From Paludibacteraceae bacterium (GTDB lineage: Bacteria > Bacteroidota > Bacteroidia > Bacteroidales > Paludibacteraceae): a stretch of DNA of 8,224 nt. The notes beneath the pieces were generated by a model. That model made no database searches. It saw only the letters and a program-made list of their open reading frames with translations, and was not told the origin of the DNA. Both the position numbers and the translations under genes were made by a program. Numbering within the stretch: the first letter of the stretch is position 1; each line of letters starts with the position of its first letter. The stretch is from the NCBI GenBank assembly GCA_017960065.1, contig JAGCZK010000130.1, positions 1 through 8,224 of the forward strand, given 5' to 3'. This document shows positions 4,974-8,224 of the stretch, one piece after another.

Positions 4974-7756
4974 TCGTTTCGGGTGCACGCGAACACAACC
5001 TCAAAAACGTCGATGTACGCATTCCGCACCACTCGCTCACGGTCATTACCGGCCTGAGCGGCAGTGGCAAGTCGTCGTTGGCGTTCGACACGCTTTATGC
5101 CGAAGGGCAGCGGCGCTACCTCGAAACGTTTTCGGCCTATGCCCGCAACTTTTTGGGCAATATCGAGCGACCGGACGTCGATGAAATCACGGGCCTCAGC
5201 CCCGTCATCGCCATCGAGCAGAAAACGACCAACAACAACCCGCGCTCGACGGTCGGCACCACCACCGAAATCTACGACTTTCTGCGTCTGCTCTTCGCTC
5301 GCGCCGGCGAGGCCTACTCCTACGTCAGTGGGGAGAAGATGGTGAAATACAACGAGGAGAAGATTCTCGAAATGCTGCACGAACTCTATTCGGGCAAACG
5401 GATTCTGCTGCTGGCGCCGCTGATACGCTCGCGCAAAGGCCACTACCGCGAACTGTTCGAGAGTCTGCGCCGCAAGGGCTACCTCACCGTCCGGGTGGAC
5501 GGCCAGCTGCAGGAAATCGTGCGCGACATGCACCTCGACCGTTACAAAAACCACGACATCGAAGTGGTCATCGACAAATGCGAGGTCGGCCCTTCGCAAG
5601 AAAAACGGCTCAAAAACTCGCTGCGCATCGCACTCGAGCAGGGCGACGGCCTGGTGGCGGTCTGCGAAAAGGACAGCGCGCAACTGCGCTACTTCAGCCG
5701 CAAGCTCATGTGCCCCACTTCGGGCATCGCCTACAACGACCCCGCCCCACACGACTTTTCGTTCAACTCGCCCAAAGGCTGCTGTCCGCATTGCCGGGGC
5801 ACAGGGCTGGTGACGCAGGTCGATCGCGCCAAGATCATCCCCGACGACAAAGTCAGCATCTACGACGGGGCCATCGCTCCGCTGGGCAAATACCACAACT
5901 CGCTGCTGTTCGAGCAAATCGACGCGCTCTGCAAGGCCGAAGGCTGCAGCCTCAAGACGCCGGTGCGCGACCTGCCTGCCGAACTGCTCGACAAAATCAT
6001 CTACGGCACGTCGGAACGCATCACGCTGCAAAACCCGACGACCGGTCTGAACCTGCACGCGCTGGCCTACAACGGCATCGTCGATTACATCGCCATGCAG
6101 GCCGACGACGACGCCTCGGCAACCGCCCGCCGCTGGGCCGACCAGTTCAAACAGACCATCGTCTGCCCCGAGTGCAACGGCACCCGTCTGCGCAAAGAGG
6201 CGCTCTACTTTAAGCTCGCAGGCAAAAACATCGCCGAGTTGTCCGGCATGGACCTCGACTGCCTGTACCAATGGTTCGAGGCGCTGCCCGCCCAACTCAG
6301 CGACCAGCAGAACCAGATTGCGGGCGAAATCATCAAAGAAATCCGCACCCGCCTGCGCTTTTTGCTCGATGTCGGCTTGCACTACCTGTCGCTGGCCCGT
6401 TCGTCGGCCTCACTCTCGGGTGGCGAAAGCCAGCGCATCCGTCTGGCCACGCAAATCGGATCGGAACTGGTGCGGGTGCTCTACATCCTCGACGAACCCA
6501 GTATCGGCCTGCACCCGCGCGACAACGAGCGCCTCATCCGCTCGCTGCAACGCCTGCGCGACCTCGACAACACCGTGGTGGTCGTCGAGCACGACGAAGA
6601 CATGATGCTGGCGGCCGACTACATCGTTGACATGGGCCCGAAAGCGGGCCGCCTGGGCGGCGAGGTGGTGTTTCAGGGCACGCCCAAGGAGATGCTCAAG
6701 ACCCACACGCTGACGGCCGACTACATCAACCGCACCAAACGCATCGCCCATCCCCTGCAACGCCGGCCGGGCAACGGCGGCGAGCTGGTCATCCACGATG
6801 CGTCGGGCAACAACCTCAAGCACATAACGGTGCATTTCCCGCTGGGCAAATTCACTTGCATCACCGGCGTTTCGGGCAGCGGCAAATCCTCGCTGATCGG
6901 CGGCACGCTGCACCCCATTCTGAGCCGTCACTTCTACCGCAGCCTGCAGGAGCCGCTCCCCTACGGGCGCATCGACGGGCTCGAACTGCTCGACAAGGTG
7001 ATTCACGTCACCCAAGAGCCGATCGGACGCTCGCCGCGTTCCAATCCGGCTACCTACACCGGTCTGTTCACCGATATCCGCGCCCTGTTCGTGGCCCTGC
7101 CCGAATCGAAAATGCGCGCCTACAAACCCGGCCGTTTCTCATTCAACGCCAAAGGCGGCCGTTGCGAGGCCTGCCAGGGCAACGGGTTCAAGCGCCTCGA
7201 AATGGGCTTTATGTCCGATGTATATGTCCCCTGCGAAGTTTGCCGGGGCAAACGCTACAACCGCGAAACGCTCGAAGTCAAGTTCAAGGGCAAGTCCATC
7301 GCCGATGTCATGGACATGACCATCAATCAGGCGGTGGAGTTCTTCGAAAACATCCCCGGCATTTTGGGCAAGCTCAAGGTGCTGCAAAGTGTGGGGTTGG
7401 GCTACATCAAACTGGGCCAGTCTTCGACCACCCTTTCGGGAGGCGAAAGCCAGCGCGTCAAACTGGCGACCGAACTGGCCAAACGCGACACGGGCAAGAC
7501 GCTCTACATCCTCGACGAGCCCACCACGGGCCTGCATTTCGATGACATCCGCATTTTGCTCGAGGTGCTCGACCGCCTGGTCGATCGGGGCAACTCGCTC
7601 ATTGTCATCGAGCACAATCTCGACGTCATCCGCCATGCCGACCACCTCATCGACATGGGTCCCGAAGGCGGAGCCGGAGGCGGCACGGTCGTGGCCACCG
7701 GCACCCCCGAAGAGGTCAAATCCGCCGGCATTGGGATTACCGCAAGGTATTTGTAA
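4952..7756 (+). CDS. uvrA: Excinuclease ABC subunit A
   Basis: The damage-recognition ATPase of nucleotide excision repair (934 aa, normal length). It acts as a dimer that scans DNA and loads UvrB. Two ABC modules are complete. Module 1 has Walker A GLSGSGKS (34-41, Lys40), signature LSGGESQR (488-495) and Walker B LYILDEPSIGLH (510-521). Module 2 has Walker A GVSGSGKS (639-646, Lys645), signature LSGGESQR (828-835) and Walker B LYILDEPTTGLH (851-862). The UvrB-binding and DNA-binding insertions fill about 115-400. The second zinc module is complete (CEAC 738-741, CEVC 761-764). The first has Cys254 and CPHC (278-281), but the partner Cys at 257 is Ser, with an extra Cys277. The start is GTG at 4952, inside the end of rnpA; the conserved YIIVSGAREHNLKNV follows at once, so no later start fits. 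Strongly GC-rich, unlike the transposase region that follows. Confidence 0.97.
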   Translation: MRSEDYIIVSGAREHNLKNVDVRIPHHSLTVITGLSGSGKSSLAFDTLYAEGQRRYLETFSAYARNFLGNIERPDVDEITGLSPVIAIEQKTTNNNPRSTVGTTTEIYDFLRLLFARAGEAYSYVSGEKMVKYNEEKILEMLHELYSGKRILLLAPLIRSRKGHYRELFESLRRKGYLTVRVDGQLQEIVRDMHLDRYKNHDIEVVIDKCEVGPSQEKRLKNSLRIALEQGDGLVAVCEKDSAQLRYFSRKLMCPTSGIAYNDPAPHDFSFNSPKGCCPHCRGTGLVTQVDRAKIIPDDKVSIYDGAIAPLGKYHNSLLFEQIDALCKAEGCSLKTPVRDLPAELLDKIIYGTSERITLQNPTTGLNLHALAYNGIVDYIAMQADDDASATARRWADQFKQTIVCPECNGTRLRKEALYFKLAGKNIAELSGMDLDCLYQWFEALPAQLSDQQNQIAGEIIKEIRTRLRFLLDVGLHYLSLARSSASLSGGESQRIRLATQIGSELVRVLYILDEPSIGLHPRDNERLIRSLQRLRDLDNTVVVVEHDEDMMLAADYIVDMGPKAGRLGGEVVFQGTPKEMLKTHTLTADYINRTKRIAHPLQRRPGNGGELVIHDASGNNLKHITVHFPLGKFTCITGVSGSGKSSLIGGTLHPILSRHFYRSLQEPLPYGRIDGLELLDKVIHVTQEPIGRSPRSNPATYTGLFTDIRALFVALPESKMRAYKPGRFSFNAKGGRCEACQGNGFKRLEMGFMSDVYVPCEVCRGKRYNRETLEVKFKGKSIADVMDMTINQAVEFFENIPGILGKLKVLQSVGLGYIKLGQSSTTLSGGESQRVKLATELAKRDTGKTLYILDEPTTGLHFDDIRILLEVLDRLVDRGNSLIVIEHNLDVIRHADHLIDMGPEGGAGGGTVVATGTPEEVKSAGIGITARYL

Positions 7757-7784
7757 TTTTTCACCCCAACGCGCCGAAACAACC

Positions 7785-7812
7785 GTAGATACGTGGCGCA
7801 CCGCGTATCCAC
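7785..7812 (+). repeat. REP-like imperfect palindrome in the RAYT leader
   Basis: A 28-nt palindrome centred at 7798/7799, starting GTAGATACGTGGCG. Eleven of 14 positions are Watson-Crick pairs, one is a T-G wobble (7794/7803), and two are mismatched (7787/7810 and 7797/7800). It is identical at 23 of 28 positions to the palindrome inside the RAYT gene (8017-8044). At pair 6/23 the internal copy has G-C and this one T-A, so a base pair was kept while the bases changed. It lies 28 bp past the uvrA stop and 75 bp before the RAYT ATG. It may also serve as a 3' hairpin for uvrA mRNA, but no T-run follows directly. Confidence 0.75.
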
Positions 7813-7830
7813 AACGAAATCGGTAAAACC

Positions 7831-7863
7831 TATGGATTTTTTCAAATAATTTGAATACCTTTG
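7831..7863 (+). promoter_or_regulatory. Probable RAYT promoter
   Basis: The -7 box TACCTTTG (7856-7863) matches TAnnTTTG exactly. At 21 bp upstream lies TATG (7831-7834), one mismatch from the -33 consensus TTTG. Transcription would start at about 7868-7870, leaving a very short leader of about 20 nt before the ATG at 7888. The spacer contains a 15-bp perfect palindrome. Confidence 0.5.
7841..7855. promoter_or_regulatory. 15-bp palindrome in the RAYT promoter spacer, possible operator
   Basis: TTCAAATAATTTGAA is perfect around a central A and ends right where the -7 box begins. The half-site CAAAT/ATTTG recurs as a second inverted pair at 7873-7887. Its position is right for a repressor, but A/T-rich palindromes of this size can arise by chance, and no regulator gene is in view. 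Confidence 0.35.
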
Positions 7864-7896
7864 TCTGATCTTAATTTGCGACAAATTATGTCAGAC
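7863..7896 (+). promoter_or_regulatory. Hairpin enclosing the RAYT start codon
   Basis: The inner stem TAATTTG (7872-7878) pairs with CAAATTA (7882-7888) around a 3-nt CGA loop. The outer stem GTCTGA (7863-7868) pairs with TCAGAC (7891-7896). Only a small internal loop (7869-7871 against 7889-7890) separates them, giving 13 pairs in 34 nt. The ATG (7888-7890) and the usual ribosome-binding region lie inside it. Start-codon sequestration by a leader hairpin is known for IS200 transposases, which belong to the same Y1/HUH superfamily. Whether the outer 5' arm is fully transcribed depends on the exact start site. Confidence 0.6.
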
Positions 7897-8224
7897 AATC
7901 TTTTTCTCAACCATTACCGCATCACATCGGCACGTGCACGTTGGCATCATTACAATGCCGGGATCTATTTTGTAACCGTCTGCACCCATAATCGCATCCA
8001 TTATTTTGGCGAAATTGTAGAGACGTGGCGCGCCACGTCTCTACAGACAAACCAACAACAAATTAATAATTTATCGGTCATCGGGAAATACCTCGACAAA
8101 CAAATTCTGGATATCCAAACGCATTATCCTTACGCACAAATTCCGGTATGGGTCGTAATGCCAAACCATTTTCACGCCATTGTGGTGATTGACGGGCAAA
8201 AAATCCCTGCAAAAACGCGGCGGA
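7888..8224 (+). CDS. REP-associated tyrosine transposase (RAYT), partial at the window end
   Basis: The first 112 residues of a Y1/HUH single-strand endonuclease related to IS200/IS605 transposases; the 3' part is outside the window. Family landmarks are the N-terminal RARWHHYNAGIYFVTVCTHNR (17-36, first beta strand), YFGEI (39-43), LSVIGKYLDKQI (62-73) and PVWVVMPNHFHAIVVI (86-101) with the metal-binding His94-x-His96 pair. The catalytic Tyr would lie further on. RAYTs bind and cleave REP palindromes and are usually single-copy domesticated genes, without flanking ends like those of an IS. Between YFGEI and LSVIG this copy carries about ten extra residues, V44-ETWRATSL-Q53, encoded by a REP-like palindrome. 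Composition is much poorer in G+C than uvrA, consistent with a transferred gene. The ATG at 7888 sits within a hairpin. Confidence 0.88.
   Translation, partial: MSDNLFLNHYRITSARARWHHYNAGIYFVTVCTHNRIHYFGEIVETWRATSLQTNQQQINNLSVIGKYLDKQILDIQTHYPYAQIPVWVVMPNHFHAIVVIDGQKIPAKTRR
8016..8045 (+). repeat. Perfect REP-like palindrome inside the RAYT coding sequence
   Basis: A perfect inverted repeat of 30 bp centred at 8030/8031; the core half-site is GTAGAGACGTGGCG (8017-8030) followed by its exact reverse complement, plus an outer T-A pair. It starts on a codon boundary and reads VETWRATSLQ with no stop; shifted by one base it would read into TAG. It resembles the copy at 7785-7812 (23 of 28 positions). 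GTAGAGACG-type palindromes are familiar as dispersed repeats in Bacteroidetes and cyanobacteria (from memory). No duplicated target sequence is seen at its edges. Confidence 0.9.

Noticed and set aside
4958..6382. Long leftward open frame of 474 codons opposite uvrA
   Set aside because: It is a shadow of GC-rich uvrA codons; its Val/Ala/Asp-rich, repetitive composition shows no domain.
7139..7801. Leftward open frame of 220 codons opposite the end of uvrA
   Set aside because: Antisense to the second ABC module and shows no motif of its own.
7813..7846. Terminator for uvrA before the run of six T
   Set aside because: Only a weak AAATC/GATTT stem with a 14-nt loop can be drawn, and the REP-like hairpin is over 20 nt from the T-run.
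7785..8045. CRISPR-like array made of the two palindromic repeats
   Set aside because: There are only two imperfect copies 232 bp apart, one of them inside a gene, with no regular spacers.
7757..8224. Complete IS200/IS605 insertion sequence
   Set aside because: The sequence features, including REP-like palindromes, fit a RAYT better; no IS ends or partner tnpB are visible, and the right side is outside the window.

Overview
This window looks like chromosomal DNA from a member of the Bacteroidales with a fairly GC-rich genome. Three things point there: promoters of the Bacteroidetes type (TTTG, about 20 bp, then TAnnTTTG) rather than -35/-10 boxes; a DUF4271 membrane protein next to a HemD-like protein and rnpA; and lipoprotein genes with A/T-rich leaders and no Shine-Dalgarno sequence. 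I cannot name a genus.

Layout. From 46 to 2557 everything reads leftward. argB (1787-2557) and an ArgE-type M20 deacylase (735-1781) are 5 bp apart under a well-formed promoter (2581-2613) and make up an arginine-biosynthesis unit. Below them a second well-formed promoter (665-696) drives two small lipoproteins (350-634 and 46-285) that look like diverged tandem paralogues of unknown function. From 2635 to 7756 everything reads rightward in one compact unit: a SpoU/TrmH-family RNA methyltransferase, a DUF4271 membrane protein, a HemD-like uroporphyrinogen-III synthase, rnpA and uvrA. The junctions are a 4-bp overlap, a 4-bp gap, a 2-bp gap and a 22-bp overlap, and the last three genes use TTG, GTG and GTG starts. 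The 77-bp gap at 2558-2634 holds the divergent start signals for both directions.

From 7757 to the right edge the character changes. Base composition falls (80/120 G+C at 6541-6660 inside uvrA against 46/120 at 8041-8160). This part holds a REP-associated tyrosine transposase (RAYT, Y1/HUH family), cut by the window end. With it come two related REP-like palindromes, one in the leader (7785-7812) and one perfect palindrome of 28-30 bp lying in frame inside the RAYT gene (8016-8045). A strong hairpin (7863-7896) contains the RAYT start codon, and a 15-bp palindrome (7841-7855) lies just before its -7 box. This RAYT/REP module is the most interesting part of the window.

The leftward genes serve arginine synthesis and, probably, the cell envelope. 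The rightward unit combines RNA modification and maturation (methyltransferase, RNase P protein), haem synthesis and nucleotide excision repair, which is more a compact housekeeping cluster than one pathway. No tRNA, rRNA, CRISPR array or integrase was seen, and no stretch over 300 bp lacks a gene.
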